64,000 bases of DNA from Isoptericola croceus. Its GTDB lineage: Bacteria; Actinomycetota; Actinomycetes; Actinomycetales; Cellulomonadaceae. Position 1 is the first letter of the stretch. Every line of letters begins with the position of its first letter. The notes under the pieces were generated by a model. It saw nothing but the letters and a program-made list of their open reading frames with translations. It made no database searches and was not told the origin of the DNA. Below, one piece after another: positions 63,244 through 64,000 of this stretch. The position numbers and the translations under genes are program-made. The stretch covers positions 1 through 64,000 of the forward strand of contig NZ_JARLLG010000011.1 in assembly GCF_029382255.1 (NCBI RefSeq). The letters run 5' to 3'.

Positions 63244-64000
63244 ATGGCCACAGCCGAGGAGACGCTCAGAGCAACGCTTAGCGACACGGAGTACAACGCG
63301 TTGACGGTACTCGCCGGCAGTGCCGACGAGCTGTCGGGCAGGAAGGTCGCCACTGCGCTGAACGTCTCCCCCACCACCGCGAACGACGCCCTCGGAACCC
63401 TCGCGGAGGCAGGCTTCGTGACATCGAGGAAGTCCGGGCGAGCGACCCTCTGGCGACTGGCCGTGACAAACCCATCGATCTCGACCTGGCTGGAGGAGAC
63501 GATGCCGATAGGCGCGAGTCCTTCAACCGGCTCCAGTCCCTACTCAACCGGCGGCGGTGGTGTCCGCCTCGAACACACCTACGCCGCGTGCCTAGTCGCC
63601 AGTCTCTTGGCGGGGGACGCCATTCCCGAACTCGGGGACGCAATCTCAGCCGACTCGATCCGTCTACAGGCCAGCGACAGAAGCGATGTCGATGACATCC
63701 TGCTCGAAGGACGCGACGCTCACGGCGAGGTTCACCGATCGTCGATCGCCGTGCGCAGGAGTCCCTTGCTCACGAAGAGCGACTCCGCCTCAGTTCCGCT
63801 GTTCCAAGACTTCCTGAGTGTCGTCATTCACCACTGGACCACCGTCGAGGCTGGGCACTGGCGACTGGTTCTCGCGGTCTCAACCAACGCCAATGCGATC
63901 ACGCAACTCGCGGAACTCGCGGAACTGGCCAGCTCCCTCCCGAATGCAGCCGAGTTGGAGGACCGACTAGCGCAGCCAGGACGCACCAACGCCAACGTCC
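63244..64000 (+). CDS. Partial gene: winged-helix protein with PD-(D/E)XK-like domain, defence-type
   Basis: Open for 252 codons to the window edge, no stop. Residues 12-75 form a winged helix (LSDTEYNALTVLAGSADELS, VSPTTANDALGTLAEAGFV). A linker leads to GGGGVRLEHTYAACLVASLL (103-122), RLQASDRSDVDDILLEG (140-156), then SSIAVRRSPLLTKSD. This pattern (E110, D150/D151, then a strand where QxK is AxR) is what I recall at the N-terminus of large STAND/ATPase anti-phage proteins. The nuclease-like core may be degenerate. GC is lower: three 60-base lines I counted give 63-65 percent, against 73 percent for one glnA line. It starts directly after a TATGAT box. Confidence 0.55.
   Translation, partial: MATAEETLRATLSDTEYNALTVLAGSADELSGRKVATALNVSPTTANDALGTLAEAGFVTSRKSGRATLWRLAVTNPSISTWLEETMPIGASPSTGSSPYSTGGGGVRLEHTYAACLVASLLAGDAIPELGDAISADSIRLQASDRSDVDDILLEGRDAHGEVHRSSIAVRRSPLLTKSDSASVPLFQDFLSVVIHHWTTVEAGHWRLVLAVSTNANAITQLAELAELASSLPNAAELEDRLAQPGRTNANV

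Overview
This window is chromosomal DNA from a high-GC actinobacterium. Codon usage is strongly G/C-ending, GTG and TTG starts are common, and the housekeeping order is actinobacterial. From memory of reference genomes, gene content and order follow Mycobacterium tuberculosis Rv2173-Rv2220 and the Streptomyces coelicolor SCO2110-SCO2198 segment. The details (type 2 PyrD, PPi-type phosphofructokinase, a DUF4191/RDD/glnA end, a parE-DUF7455-sigA block) suggest Micrococcales, possibly a Cellulomonadaceae or Promicromonosporaceae relative. That placement is inference.

Region 1-12.7 kb: a low-complexity start, a broken RpiR-type SIS regulator, an ArfB-like ribosome-rescue hydrolase, an aldehyde/alcohol dehydrogenase pair with a convergent MarR regulator, a DUF4430 lipoprotein with a DUF6580 membrane partner, topoisomerase IV subunit B, the principal sigma factor, a universal stress protein and a DUF4192 protein. 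Region 12.7-27.5 kb: lipoprotein, polyprenyl diphosphate synthase, the Rv2175c/PknL pair, class II DAHP synthase, PPi-phosphofructokinase, acyltransferase, ROK glucokinase, acyl-CoA ligase, an exonuclease-GIY-YIG protein, an Lrp ligand domain, TrpD and a receiver-like protein. Region 27.7-36.1 kb: the cytochrome bc1-aa3 respiratory genes ctaE-qcrC-qcrA-qcrB (+) and ctaC-ctaD-ctaF (-), facing each other with sodA and strong terminators between them. QcrC, QcrA, QcrB, CtaC, CtaD, CtaE and CtaF would form one supercomplex passing electrons from menaquinol to oxygen.

Region 36.1-44.6 kb: a desulfurase-like protein with no lysine at all, translationally coupled to TusA; ErpA-type Fe-S protein; a shrunken glycerate-kinase homologue; NadA; DJ-1-like protein; thioesterase; M20 peptidase; DUF3043; aldo-keto reductase. 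Region 44.6-51 kb: a divergent YczE/MocR pair, a coupled minus-strand group around pyrD, and leucyl aminopeptidase. Region 51-63 kb: sucB (E2), a membrane-anchored pseudokinase, a Gfo/Idh oxidoreductase, an MMPL exporter with a divergent MarR, lipB-lipA (which make and insert the lipoyl group carried by SucB), DUF4191, RDD, and glnA with a GlnR-like box.

The conserved synteny ends after the glnA terminator. There the GC content drops, and a partial gene starts immediately after an 8-bp inverted repeat and a TATGAT -10 box and runs off the window. It has an N-terminal winged helix and a domain resembling the PD-(D/E)XK-like modules of STAND/ATPase defence proteins. It is the best candidate here for the edge of an accessory (defence) island. 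No tRNA, rRNA, CRISPR array or intact insertion sequence was seen.
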